Below, piece by piece: positions 42,108-52,078 of a stretch of 64,000 nt of DNA. Both the position numbers and the translations under genes were made by a program. How positions within the stretch are numbered: the stretch's first letter is position 1; the number at the start of each line of letters is the position of its first letter. This DNA comes from Pseudomonas putida (lineage in GTDB: Bacteria > Pseudomonadota > Gammaproteobacteria > Pseudomonadales > Pseudomonadaceae), in assembly GCF_026625125.1 (NCBI RefSeq), contig NZ_CP113097.1:2976001-3040000 (forward strand). The letters are read 5' to 3'. The notes beneath the pieces are model-generated. The model was not told the origin of the DNA. It worked only from the letters and a program-made list of their open reading frames with translations, and searched no databases.

Positions 42108-43054
42108 ACATTTTCAGCAAGCAACAGATCACCTCCCGGCTCGATGTGGAGCAGGCAGTGCAATGGCTGGAGCACGGTTTCATCGCCTTCTCCCAAGGCA
42201 AGGCCCAGGTGCCACCGGTACAGGCATTCACTTTTGCGCAGGCCAATGGCGACTGCTGCATCAAGGCTGCCTATATCGAGGGCAGCGACACGTTCACGGT
42301 CAAACTGTCGACTGGCTTTTACGACAATCCGTCAAAGGGCCTGCCAAGCAATGATGGCTTGATGCTGGTGGCCTCGGCCAGCACCGGGCAGCCTCTTGCC
42401 TTGTTGCAGGATGAGGGCTGGCTGACCTGCATCCGCACCGCGCTGGCCGGGCGCATCGTCGCCCGCCTGTTGGCACCAGCAAATGTGAGAGCGATCGGTA
42501 TTCTGGGCACCGGCACCCAGGCGCGCATGCAGTTGCAGCAACTGGGTGCAGTTACGTCCTGCCGCAGCGTAGTGGTGTGGGGGCGCAGTGATGGGGAACT
42601 GGCAGCCTACAAAACCTTTGCTGAAGCTCTGGGCTATGAAGTGCGGGTAACCCGTGACGCTGCAGAGGTTGCACACGCCGCCAACCTGATCGTCTGCACG
42701 ACACCTTCCCGCGAACCACTGCTGCAGCGTGAATGGGTGCAACCTGGCACCCATATCACCGCCGTTGGCGCCGATGCGCCGGGCAAGCAGGAGCTCGATC
42801 CTGCGCTGGTGGCATGTGCCGACCGTATCATCGTCGACTCCCTCTACCAGTGCAGCCAGTACGGCGAAGTCTCCCATGCGCTGAAGGCCGGCCTGATCGG
42901 CGAACAGCAACTGGCCGAGCTTGGTGCCCTACTCGAGGGCCGCGCCACCGGCCGTGAGCATGACGCCCAGATCACGCTGGCCGACCTGACCGGGGTGGCC
43001 GTGCAGGACGCCCAGATCGCAAGCTGCGTGTTGGCATCGCTCACCGCCGGTTGA
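42104..43054 (+). CDS. Ornithine-cyclodeaminase / mu-crystallin family reductase
   Basis: A 316-residue NAD(P)-dependent enzyme of the OCD family with the nucleotide motif GILGTGTQARMQL and the substrate region LALLQDEGWLTCIRTALAG. Members include ornithine cyclodeaminase, iminosuccinate reductase, piperideine-2-carboxylate reductase and DauB. With the dehydratase and the YheO-like regulator it may reduce or trap an imine from an amino-acid pathway. Exact substrate unknown. The stop is 23 bases from the convergent BCCT gene. Confidence 0.85.
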   Translation: MNIFSKQQITSRLDVEQAVQWLEHGFIAFSQGKAQVPPVQAFTFAQANGDCCIKAAYIEGSDTFTVKLSTGFYDNPSKGLPSNDGLMLVASASTGQPLALLQDEGWLTCIRTALAGRIVARLLAPANVRAIGILGTGTQARMQLQQLGAVTSCRSVVVWGRSDGELAAYKTFAEALGYEVRVTRDAAEVAHAANLIVCTTPSREPLLQREWVQPGTHITAVGADAPGKQELDPALVACADRIIVDSLYQCSQYGEVSHALKAGLIGEQQLAELGALLEGRATGREHDAQITLADLTGVAVQDAQIASCVLASLTAG

Positions 43055-43077
43055 CGGGCGCTGCCGCGCCCGGTCGA

Positions 43078-44826
43078 TCAAGGCTCTGTCACCCGGGCTT
43101 TGCCGGGGGCCGGTTTGAACGAGGGTTTCTTCTCCTGCACCACGATGTAGAACTCCTCGCCGTGCTTGACCGCGCCGTACAGCACCGCTTTTTCGATCAG
43201 CTCGCTGCCGCGCAGATGGCGCAGCATCATCGGGTCCTTGCGCAGGTCGCGGTACAACGCCAGGCACAACAGCACCATCACCACCACAAATGGCAACGCC
43301 ACGACAATCGTCAGGTTCTGCAGGCCGGTAAGCGCCTCGCCGGGGTTACCCGGGTCGCCCAACGCAAGCATGATGGCCGCGACTGTGCCAGTCAGTGCCC
43401 CCCAGAAAATCACTGTCGCACGCGAGGGTTGCGTGGTGCCGTGTTCGGATAAGGTACCCATCACAAGCGACGCCGCATCTGCCCCGGAGACGAAGAAGAT
43501 CGCCACCAGGAGCATGACCAGCACCGAAGTCGCCGCGGCCCATGGGTAGCTGTCGAGCAACTGATACAGGGCATGGTTGCTGTTCACCGCACCGTCGATA
43601 AGGACGAAGCTGCCTTCGCGCAGGGCATCGATGCCGGCGCCGCCAAAAATGCTGAACCACACCAGGCTGACCAGCCCCGGCACCAGCAACACGCCGCTGA
43701 CGAACTGGCGGATGCTGCGGCCGCGGCTGATGCGGGCGATGAACATACCCACAAAAGGTGTCCAGGAAATCCACCAGGCCCAGTAGAACACGGTCCAGCC
43801 GGCCAGCCAGGCGTCCATCGCATCCCCCCCACTGGCGCTGGTGCGCGCCATCATCTCGGGCAACATCTTGATGTAGACACCGATCGACGTGGGCAACAGG
43901 TTGAGCATCAACAGCGTCGGCCCCACCAGGAAGACGAACAGCGCCAGCGCCAATGCCAGCACCATGTTGATATTGGACAGCCACTGGATCCCCTTACCGA
44001 TGCCAGACACGGCCGAAGCAACGAAGGCAATGGTCAGCAAGGTGATGATGGCGATGTAGAACAGCTTGCCGGGGTGCTCGATCCAGCCGTTGTATTCCAA
44101 CCCACCGGCAATCTGCAGGGCGCCGAGCCCCAGCGAGGCCGCTGAACCGAACAGGGTGGCGAAGATCGCCATCATGTCGATCATGCGGCCGACAGGGCCG
44201 TTGGCGTGCTTGCCGATCAGGGGCCGGAACGCGGTGGAAATCAACTGCGAACGGCCGCGGCGGAACGTGCCGTAGGCGATTGCCAGGCCGACGATGGCGT
44301 ACATTGCCCAGGGGTGCAGCGACCAGTGAAACAGCGTGGTCGCCATCGCCACCTGCAGTGCTTCGTCCGATTGGCCTGCGGCAGTGCCGGGCGGTGGTGA
44401 AATGTAGTGCGACAGCGGCTCGGCGACCCCGAAGAACATCAGGCCGATGCCCATGCCCGCACTGAACATCATGGCAACCCAGGACACCGTGCGAAACTCC
44501 GGTGCTTCGCCATCGCGCCCCAGCGGGATTCTGCCGTAGCGGCTGGCGGCCAACCACAGCACGAAGATCACGAACACGGTGGAGGTCAGCACGAAGAACC
44601 AGCCAAAGTTGACGATGACCCAGGATTGCGCAGAGGTTGCGCTTGCAGCGAGGCTGGCCTGGTTGACGACACCCCAGGTGATGAAAGCCATTGCCAGCAG
44701 GCTGGTGAAGCCGAACACCGCCCAGTCGAGCTTGCCTTCAAGGTGGCGGTCCTGCCTGGCCTCGGCAGTCTTGGACGGGTCGGTGACGCCTAGCGGCGGT
44801 GTTTCAACGTGCTCTTGCGTTGCCAT
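43078..44826 (-). CDS. BCCT-family transporter
   Basis: A 582-residue secondary transporter of the betaine/carnitine/choline type with 12 membrane helices. The BCCT tryptophan signature is WTVFYWAWWISWTPFVGMF, and the first helices begin with LDWAVFGFTSLLAMAFITWG. A cytosolic C-terminus (KHGEEFYIVVQEKKPSFKPA) may sense osmolality. Compatible solutes or choline are likely substrates. It is monocistronic and converges on the OCD-family gene. No regulator was found. Confidence 0.93.
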   Translation of the reverse strand: MATQEHVETPPLGVTDPSKTAEARQDRHLEGKLDWAVFGFTSLLAMAFITWGVVNQASLAASATSAQSWVIVNFGWFFVLTSTVFVIFVLWLAASRYGRIPLGRDGEAPEFRTVSWVAMMFSAGMGIGLMFFGVAEPLSHYISPPPGTAAGQSDEALQVAMATTLFHWSLHPWAMYAIVGLAIAYGTFRRGRSQLISTAFRPLIGKHANGPVGRMIDMMAIFATLFGSAASLGLGALQIAGGLEYNGWIEHPGKLFYIAIITLLTIAFVASAVSGIGKGIQWLSNINMVLALALALFVFLVGPTLLMLNLLPTSIGVYIKMLPEMMARTSASGGDAMDAWLAGWTVFYWAWWISWTPFVGMFIARISRGRSIRQFVSGVLLVPGLVSLVWFSIFGGAGIDALREGSFVLIDGAVNSNHALYQLLDSYPWAAATSVLVMLLVAIFFVSGADAASLVMGTLSEHGTTQPSRATVIFWGALTGTVAAIMLALGDPGNPGEALTGLQNLTIVVALPFVVVMVLLCLALYRDLRKDPMMLRHLRGSELIEKAVLYGAVKHGEEFYIVVQEKKPSFKPAPGKARVTEP

Positions 44827-45041
44827 CGATGGGCCCTTTTCAGTTTTGCTGCAGGCTTTTGTTGTTGTAATTGCTAGCGATGCCTGCGCAAAAACCGGGG
44901 GCGGCCGCGCTGGAGGCCCCGCGATTATCCTGTGAGCGAAACAGCAGCCCCTATTCCAGGACCGTCCTGGCCCATCCTCTGAACGACCAACCGGTCACAT
45001 CATGCAAACCCCGATGTAACCGGCACAGAATCTGAACGGGC

Positions 45042-45701
45042 TCAGGCAGCCCCATCCAACCCCATTTGCCAGAAGTCCGCCTCCAGCCTCGACGCCTGGC
45101 CAAAAATCGCCGCCAGCTCCACGAACCGCTGCTCGGTCATGCTGCGTGCGGCCAGCTCATCGAGGTGCTTGCGTGCCGCAGAGGCCACGCTCTGGTAGCC
45201 CTCCCCGGCGTATTCGGCAATCCACTCTCGGTAAGGATGAGCACTGAGGTCACCGATGTGCGCCGCGAGGGTGCGGCCTATCTCGGCATAGCCGATCACG
45301 CACGGCGCCAAGGCCACATGCAGTTCGAGCAGGTCGCCGGCAGCGCCGCAGTCGAGCACGTAACGGGTGTAGGCGACCGTGGCCTGGTGCTCCGGCGCGG
45401 CCTGGATATCGGCCTGCGACAAGCCCCAACGGGCGCACAGGCGCAAGTGCAGCTCGGTTTCGTCAAGGATTGCCGCCAGGCCAGCTTGTGCCGCGCGGAT
45501 GTCGGCCGGCAGCCTGCTTTTATAAGCGGCAAGCGCCCAGGCACGGGCGAACTGGATGAGGAACAGGTAATCCTGCACCAGGTAAGTCCGGAACGCTGCT
45601 TCGCTCAAGGTGCCCTCACCCATCTGCCGAACGAAATCATGCTCCACATAGCTCGACCACTGGGGGGCGCTGGCCGCTTTCAGGCGCTCGAAGATATCCA
45701 T
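45042..45701 (-). CDS. tenA: TenA_C-type thiaminase II
   Basis: A 219-residue haem-oxygenase-like protein of the TenA_C group, recycling thiamin breakdown products by releasing the hydroxymethylpyrimidine. The catalytic cysteine is in LAPCVIGYAEIG, and DYLFLIQFARAWALAAYKSR lines the pocket. It is followed by a second TenA protein upstream on the same strand (gap 2 bases) and both lie behind the TPP riboswitch, so they are made when thiamin pyrophosphate is low. Confidence 0.9.
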   Translation of the reverse strand: MDIFERLKAASAPQWSSYVEHDFVRQMGEGTLSEAAFRTYLVQDYLFLIQFARAWALAAYKSRLPADIRAAQAGLAAILDETELHLRLCARWGLSQADIQAAPEHQATVAYTRYVLDCGAAGDLLELHVALAPCVIGYAEIGRTLAAHIGDLSAHPYREWIAEYAGEGYQSVASAARKHLDELAARSMTEQRFVELAAIFGQASRLEADFWQMGLDGAA

Positions 45702-45703
45702 GC

Positions 45704-46351
45704 TCAGGCCTCCTGATCGTAGATGGCGTCGAAGAAGGCCAGTTCCAGCGCCACGGTGCGCTGGTAGAAGTCACTCGCCAGTGCCGGCTCCTGCGGGCCT
45801 ACGCGGTCCAGTTCGGCCTGCAGGAAGGCGACAAACGCTTGGAATGCCGCGTTGTCATGCAGGGTGATCCACTCGGCATGGACGAAGTTTTCCGGCAAGG
45901 GTTTCGGTGCCTTGAGCGCCCAGTCCAGGTACAGGCCTTCGGCAACGTTGAGCACTGCCAGCGCCGCCGCGTAGGAGCGGGTCGCGGCGGCTTCGCGCAT
46001 GATGGCCTTGAAACCTTGGGTCGGCAGCGTGTCCTTGGGTTCGGTGCGTTGCTGCGGGCTCACGTCCAGCGCCTGGAAAGCGCGCAGGAAATAGGTGTTT
46101 TCATCGCTGCTGATCATCCCGGCAAAGCGGCCGAACCGCAGGCGCGCCTCGAAGGTGTCGGCTGTGGCGATGGCGGCGCCGAGCAAGGTCAGGAAACTGT
46201 CGAGAAAACGGTGGTCCTGCACCAGGTAGCGGACCATGATCGGGTCCGCCACGCTACCGTTGCACAGTTCCGTGACGAAGCGGTGGCCGACTGCAGCCGA
46301 CCAGGTCGGTTCGTTCTGGCGGCGCAAGGCGTGGGTGAAAGGTTCGTTCAT
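45704..46351 (-). CDS. TenA_E-type protein
   Basis: A 215-residue TenA-fold protein. Where TenA_C has the active-site cysteine this has none; AVLNVAEGLYLDWALKAP carries a glutamate, the TenA_E type, which hydrolyses formylaminopyrimidine-like salvage intermediates. The start at 46351 has GGGAGGG upstream. First gene after the riboswitch, 2 bases before the TenA_C gene. Confidence 0.85.
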   Translation of the reverse strand: MNEPFTHALRRQNEPTWSAAVGHRFVTELCNGSVADPIMVRYLVQDHRFLDSFLTLLGAAIATADTFEARLRFGRFAGMISSDENTYFLRAFQALDVSPQQRTEPKDTLPTQGFKAIMREAAATRSYAAALAVLNVAEGLYLDWALKAPKPLPENFVHAEWITLHDNAAFQAFVAFLQAELDRVGPQEPALASDFYQRTVALELAFFDAIYDQEA

Positions 46352-46442
46352 GGTGCTGCCCTCCCTAGGGTGACAGCGAGGCCTTGACGGTGGCGCATGG
46401 GGCGGCCTCGCAATGAGGCCGGCAAAAAGGCAGGTTGGCAGT

Positions 46443-46536
46443 CCCATCCCTTCGCCGGCATGATCCGGATCAGGTTCTAAGGGTCACCGCGCTGCAGTGC
46501 CAGCGGTTTCTCAGCCCGTTGCCGGGCTCCCCTTGG
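46443..46536 (-). ncRNA. Thiamin pyrophosphate riboswitch (THI element)
   Basis: On the minus strand the leader contains the conserved THI parts in order: GGGGAGCCCGGC, CTGAGAAACC, ACCCTTAGAACCTGATCCGG and ATCATGCCGGCGAAGGGA. This is the TPP aptamer. It lies about 90 bases before the TenA_E gene and controls the two tenA genes, most likely by shutting down expression when TPP is bound. A terminator stem was not traced in detail. Confidence 0.93.
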
Positions 46537-46727
46537 TGGCGTGAAGGTATACAGCACCTCCGGGGCCTTTGTCACGGAGCAGATCACCCCGAGCAGCCCG
46601 CGACAGCTGCACCTTCAAGGGCCTTGGCAGCAAAAGAGACAGCGTAGAAGCAAATAGCCACCAGTCATTAGCCTGTCATCTTATTGTCGTATTTTCCGAC
46701 CTTCACCCAGGGTCGGGAATACCAGCC

Positions 46728-49053
46728 GTGATACGCCGTTTTCTCTCGTCAGCAGGCCTGCTGCGCCTATTGATCCTGATGCTCTGTGCCGCCACCCTCA
46801 CCTTCCTTTGGGGGGTGCACTTCAGCCAGAAGGCCGCCGCGCGCCAGGATGCGCTGATGGCCAAGGCAGCCGAGCACCAGAACCTCGCCCGCATCGTCGC
46901 TGAGAGCCTGCGCCAGCTGGTTGATCGTGCCCAGGCTGTGGGCCGCGTCACTCAGGACGACATGGAGGCGCTACCCCAAGGCAGCCTGAGCCTGGCGCGG
47001 CTGCTTGCCGAGGACCCGGTGTTCAAACGCATGGGCCTGTACGACCGAAATGGCAAGCTGTTGTCAGCCAGCCACGTCAATGAAGTGGCGGCGCTGCCGG
47101 ACGGCTGGCTGCAGCAGTTGAAACTGCATGTCGCGCACTACGGTTTCAAACCCTTCATGCCGCGTGTGGACCCGGGCCTCAGCCCTTCGGCCCTGCCCAC
47201 CTGGCGCTTGCCCTTCCTCTTGCCGCTGACCAGCCTGCCAGGCCGGGAGATCGACAAGATCCTGGTGGTGCAGCTCGATATCGGCTACCTCGCGGTGCTG
47301 TTCCAGCACATTGACCTGGGCACCACCGGCCTCATGCGCCTGCTGCAGGACGACGGCCAGGAGCGCCTGCGTATCGATCCCCGCGGCGTGGTCATGGCCG
47401 ATGTCGATTTCGAACCCGGTTTGCCGGCATCTGCCAGCGAGTCGGGGCTGCTCATCCAATATGCATCCGGCCAGCCCTACCAGAGCCTGTACCGGCGCAT
47501 CGACGAGCGCGGGTTCAGCATCATCGTCAGCCAGCGCATCGACGAAATCCTCGCCCCCACTGCCCTGGCGTATTCACGCCAGTTCTGGTTGAACTGGAGC
47601 ATGACGGTGATGATCCTTGCCAGCCTGGTCTGGACCTTGCGCCTGCTGCACAAGCGTCAAGAGGCTTTCAGCGCCCTTGAGCATGCGCAACAGGTCAACC
47701 AGCAATTGATCGGGCGCCTGGAAGATGCGCACCGGCGCAGCAGCCACGCCGCCGCCACCGACCACCTCAGCGGGCTGCACAACCGCCGCCAGTTCGTCGA
47801 GGTGGCGGGCCTTGCGCTGACCCGCCAACGCGGCAAGCGCCGGCTGATGGCGATCCTTCATCGACATGGACCGCTTCAAGTCGATCAATGATTCGCTCGG
47901 GCACAAGATCGGCGACTTGCTGCTGCAAGCCGTGGCCGGGCGCATTCAGCGCCTGCTTGAGCAAGGCGACGAAGCCTCGCGCTTCGGCGGTGATGAGTTC
48001 GTGGTACTGCTGGCCGGCGAACGCAGTGAAGAACAGATCGATACCTGGGTGCGCGAACTGGTGCAGAAACTCTCGGCCACTTACTCCCTCGACGGCCAGG
48101 AGGTCAATACCAGCCCCAGTGTCGGCATCAGCATCTGCCCACGCGACGGCCAGGACATCGACAGCCTGATCCGCTGCGCCGATGCAGCCATGTATTCGGC
48201 CAAGCAGGCCGGGCGTGCCCAGTACCGTTTCTTCGACCCCTCGCTGAATCTTTCCGACATCCACGCCTTCACCCTTGAACAAGCCTTTGGCAGTGCCCTG
48301 GCCGAACGTCAGTTCGTACTGCACTACCAACCGCAGATTCGCCTGGATACCCAACGCGTGCTGGGCTATGAAGCCTTGGTGCGCTGGGACCACCCAGAGT
48401 TCGGCCTGCTCTACCCCGACCGCTTCATCGGCCTGGCCGAGCGTAGCGGTTTCATCATCGAGCTGGGCTGGGAAGTGCTGCGCCTGGCCTGCGAGGAGCT
48501 GGCACGTTGGGATCTGCAGGGCCGCGACAACCGCCTGGCGGTGAATGTATCGGCATTGCAGCTGCGCCAGGCCGACTTCAGCACCCGCCTGCTGGCGAAG
48601 TTGCAGCTGTACGGCATCAGCCCGCAGCGGCTGGAGCTGGAAATCACCGAAACCACCATTCTGGACCCGGAAGGGACGGCGGTTGAGCATCTGCACCGCC
48701 TGCGCGCGGCCGGCCTGGGCATCAGCCTCGACGACTTCGGGCGTGGCTACGCCGGCTTCGCCCACTTGCAGTCACTGCCGTTGAGCAAGCTCAAGATCGA
48801 CCGGTCGCTGATCGCACCGCTGTGCAACAGCCACGACGACAGCCCGATCGTCTCCTCGACCATCATCCTGGCCAAGCGCCTGGGGCTGGAGGTGGTGGCC
48901 GAAGGGGTCGAAACGCGCGAGCAGGTGGTGTGCCTGAAACTTGCCGGCTGCGATATTGCCCAGGGCTACCACTTCAGCCGCCCCTTGTCGCCGGCGCAAT
49001 TGCGTGAGTACCCGCCCTTCAACGGCATCGAGGAAAAGCCATGCGTGCTCTGA
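46728..49053 (+). pseudogene. GGDEF-EAL c-di-GMP protein split by a frameshift
   Basis: The gene encodes an N-terminal TM helix, a sensor part, a second TM helix near residue 290 and a GGDEF-EAL pair. The reading frame shifts at about 47857: upstream ends RLMAILHRHGPLQVDQ, while the next frame resumes FIDMDRFKSINDSLG. A 2-base deletion (or 1-base insertion) restores LMAIL-FIDMDRFK. Downstream motifs are intact: RFGGDEF, YEALVRWDHPE and DDFGRGYAGF. The start is taken as the GTG at 46728. It is either a true mutation or a sequencing error. An I-site arginine is missing. Confidence 0.8.
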
Positions 49054-49143
49054 AGCCTTGGGCGGGCGCACCCGTCAAAGAGCCGGGACAGACCAGACGT
49101 TAGGGTTTATTGTGGTGGCAACACACGCTGACACCACCCTCAC

Positions 49144-50094
49144 ATGACCGACATAGAGCGCTACGTCCGCGCCGCCACCCGCGACAACACCCGGCGCAGT
49201 TACCAGGCTGCCATCGAGCATTTCGAAGCCCACTGGGGCGGGTTCCTCCCGGCCACTGCCGACAGCATCGCCCGCTACCTGGCCGATCACGCCGGGCAGC
49301 ATGCGGTCAGCACCCTGCGCCAACGCCTTGCGGCCCTCAGCCAATGGCACATCAGCCAAGGCTTCCCCGACCCGACCAAGGCCCCGCTGGTGCGCCAGGT
49401 GCTGCGCGGCATCCGCACCTTGCACCCGACACCGCCGAAACAGGCCGCCCCGCTGCTGTTGCAGCACCTGCAAACGGCTGTCGAGCGTTTTGAACAAGAG
49501 GCCAGGCTGGCCCGCGAGCAGCATGACCTGCCAGCACTGCGCCGCGCCCGGCGTGACACTGCACTATTGTTGCTGGGTTTCTGGCGTGGGTTTCGCGGTG
49601 ACGAACTGGCGCGCCTGCGGGTGGAGCACATCCAGGCCGAGGCCGGCGTGGGTATCAGCCTGTTCCTGCCACGCAGCAAAGGTGACCGTGAAGCGCTTGG
49701 CGTACAACATCGCACCCCGGCCCTGAAGGCGCTGTGCCCTGTCGCAGCCTACCTGCAGTGGCTCGAAGTGGCGGGCATCGCCCACGGCCCGGTGTTTCGC
49801 AAGCTCGACCGCTGGGGCAACCTGGGCGACACAGCGCTCAACAGCAACAGCCTGGTCGGCCTGTTGCGGCGCATGCTCGAACGGGCCGGCGTGCCGGCGG
49901 CGCTGTACACCGGCCATTCCCTGCGCCGTGGTTTTGCCACCTGGGCCACGGCCAACGGCTGGGAGCTGAAGTCGCTGATGAGTTACGTGGGCTGGAAGGA
50001 TGCCAAATCGGCGTTGCGCTATATCGACTCGGGCCAGCGGTTTGGCGAACTGGCCGTGTTACCGGCCAGCCAGGGGCAAGCGCTCATTCCGTGA
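49144..50094 (+). CDS. Tyrosine recombinase, chromosomal
   Basis: A 316-residue XerC/D-like site-specific recombinase. An N-terminal SAM-like domain (TRRSYQAAIEHFEAHWGGFL) is followed by the catalytic part with Arg in WRGFRGDELARLR, Lys in LPRSKGDREAL, H-x-x-R in TGHSLRRGF, Trp in YVGWKDAKS and Tyr in LRYIDSG. No phage or island gene adjoins it, so it is an isolated chromosomal recombinase. Its stop overlaps that of the convergent SDR/SMP-30 gene by 11 bases. Confidence 0.88.
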   Translation: MTDIERYVRAATRDNTRRSYQAAIEHFEAHWGGFLPATADSIARYLADHAGQHAVSTLRQRLAALSQWHISQGFPDPTKAPLVRQVLRGIRTLHPTPPKQAAPLLLQHLQTAVERFEQEARLAREQHDLPALRRARRDTALLLLGFWRGFRGDELARLRVEHIQAEAGVGISLFLPRSKGDREALGVQHRTPALKALCPVAAYLQWLEVAGIAHGPVFRKLDRWGNLGDTALNSNSLVGLLRRMLERAGVPAALYTGHSLRRGFATWATANGWELKSLMSYVGWKDAKSALRYIDSGQRFGELAVLPASQGQALIP

Positions 50095-51808
50095 ACGTGT
50101 AGCGGGCAACACCGCCCGCTTCCGGGCGAATCGCATACAGGTCGCCAGCGTCCGGGTAATGCCGCAGCTCGGTCGGCGACATGCCGACCCGAGCCGTGGT
50201 GATGTACAGCGTGCTCATGCCGTCGCCACCGAAACAGCAACTGGTTGGGCGCGGCACTGGCATCACCACCTGTTCGGTCAAATGGCCGTCGCGGTCATAG
50301 CGCAGCAGGCAGCTGCCATTGAACTGACACACCCATAACCCACCTTCACGATCCAGGGCGATGCCGTCAGGGCGCCCCAGTTCGGCAGGCGTCTCGGCAA
50401 ACAGGCTGACCTGCTCCAGCCGCCCTTCGGGCAGATACGCGGCGCGGTAGATCGAGCGAGCAGCGGAGTCGACGAAGAAAACGGTATTGCCATCGGCGGA
50501 CCAGGTAATGCCATTGGGCAACGCCATGCCGTCATGGATCACCACATCGTGCAGTTCCCCGTCAAAGCGCAGCAGCGCGCCGGTCTTGCCGCTCGGGCCC
50601 TCGTCCATCAGCCCGGTGACGAAGCGCCCTTGCGGGTCGCAGGCGCCGTCGTTGAAGCGGTAGCTCGGGCGGTGATGCACAGGCGCCGAGTACTGGCGCA
50701 CCTTGCAAGTCGACATATCCAGAATGGCAACGCTGGCATCTTCGGTGAATATCAGGTTGCCTTGGTCGGTCAGTGCCAAGGCACCGATACGGGCAGCGGA
50801 TTCATAGAGGGTCTCGACTTCGCCATCCGCTAGCAGCCGGTGAATCCGCCCGCCGGTGATATCGACGAAATACAACGCGCCGGTGCGCGCATCCCACACA
50901 GGGCTTTCACCCAGGTCGGCCCGGGTGTTGGCGACCTTGGTCGGCACGTAGTGGCATTCCTTGATGAGGCTCCAGCGTTCGGCCACTTCGCCCAGGCTGG
51001 AAGCCTCGACGCGCGCCAGGTCACGCGGGTAGCTCACGCCGCTGTTCTCGCTGAAACGCGTGGCGGTGAACTGGCCATTGCTGGCCCGCAGGATGTACCC
51101 GGTATCCCGGCAAAGCGGGCTGGCCAGGTACAGAACGCCCGGTGTCACCCATTGCGGCTTGAGTTCTTCCGGTGGCTGGGTCACGCCCCACATCCTGGTT
51201 TTGGCCACCGGCGAGACCGCATTGACCAGAATGCCGTGTTCCAACCCTTCCATGCTCAATGCGTTCATGATGCCCACCTGGGCCATCTTGCCCGCCGAGT
51301 AGGCGACCAGGCCTGGCTGGGCATAGCGCTGATACATGGCGCGGTCCGAGGTGGTGAGCACTATGCGCGGTGCCTCGGCTTGCTTGAGGTGCTTCCAGGC
51401 ATGCTTGGCCAGCCATACCGGGGCGTGCACGCTGATGCCCAGGGCGCGATCAAGAAATGCCTGCTCCTGGGTCTCGATGCCTTGGTAATCGACCCAACCA
51501 GCGTTGTGAATGAGGATATCCAGCGCGCCGAAATGCGCGATGGCCAGTTCCACCAGTTCGCGGCAATCGTCTTCGTTTTCCAGGTGGCCGGCATGAGCGA
51601 CCACCTCGAAACCCTGCCCCCGCAGCGTTTCGAGCGCGACGCTGACCGCCGCCGGGTTCTGTCCTTCACCCGAGCGGTCAGTGCCCAGGTCGCTGATGAC
51701 TACCCGCGCTCCCCGCGCGGCCAGCGCCATGGCGTAATCCAGGCCCAGGCCCTGGGCGGCACCGGTGACGATGGCGACTTTATCTTTGAATGGGTCTGTG
51801 CTTGGCAT
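50084..51808 (-). CDS. Fusion of a short-chain dehydrogenase and an SMP-30/gluconolactonase
   Basis: A 574-residue protein made of two enzymes. Residues 1-265 form an SDR domain: TGAAQGLG (15-22), HNAGW (101-105) and active-site Ser154, Tyr170 and Lys174 (YSAGK). Residues about 290-574 form a six-bladed SMP-30/gluconolactonase propeller with ligands in GESPVWD, RFNDGACDPQG, LPNGITWSADG and RPDGIALD. An SDR can make a lactone and the lactonase could open it, so the fusion could channel two steps. Substrate unknown. It diverges from a LysR gene. Confidence 0.9.
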   Translation of the reverse strand: MPSTDPFKDKVAIVTGAAQGLGLDYAMALAARGARVVISDLGTDRSGEGQNPAAVSVALETLRGQGFEVVAHAGHLENEDDCRELVELAIAHFGALDILIHNAGWVDYQGIETQEQAFLDRALGISVHAPVWLAKHAWKHLKQAEAPRIVLTTSDRAMYQRYAQPGLVAYSAGKMAQVGIMNALSMEGLEHGILVNAVSPVAKTRMWGVTQPPEELKPQWVTPGVLYLASPLCRDTGYILRASNGQFTATRFSENSGVSYPRDLARVEASSLGEVAERWSLIKECHYVPTKVANTRADLGESPVWDARTGALYFVDITGGRIHRLLADGEVETLYESAARIGALALTDQGNLIFTEDASVAILDMSTCKVRQYSAPVHHRPSYRFNDGACDPQGRFVTGLMDEGPSGKTGALLRFDGELHDVVIHDGMALPNGITWSADGNTVFFVDSAARSIYRAAYLPEGRLEQVSLFAETPAELGRPDGIALDREGGLWVCQFNGSCLLRYDRDGHLTEQVVMPVPRPTSCCFGGDGMSTLYITTARVGMSPTELRHYPDAGDLYAIRPEAGGVARYTFTE

Positions 51809-52078
51809 TGTAGCGCCCTTCCGATTCTCCTTTTTTACGATAACAATAAAAAAATCAATGACTTAATATTAAAAGCATGCAACTTTGATATCTGCTGGAT
51901 ATCACCTGAGACCCGCCATCTTCCGATGCACCCCGACCTGCAACCTCAGGCCCCGGATCAGCCGTTTACAGCAGAGGCTTTGTCGCCGCGATGCCACGCA
52001 CTATCATGGCCGCCTTGCAGGGTCGGCCGCCGGTGAACGCTTTCCCGGCCCCCGTTCGACTCGATGAAGGAACGTAGA

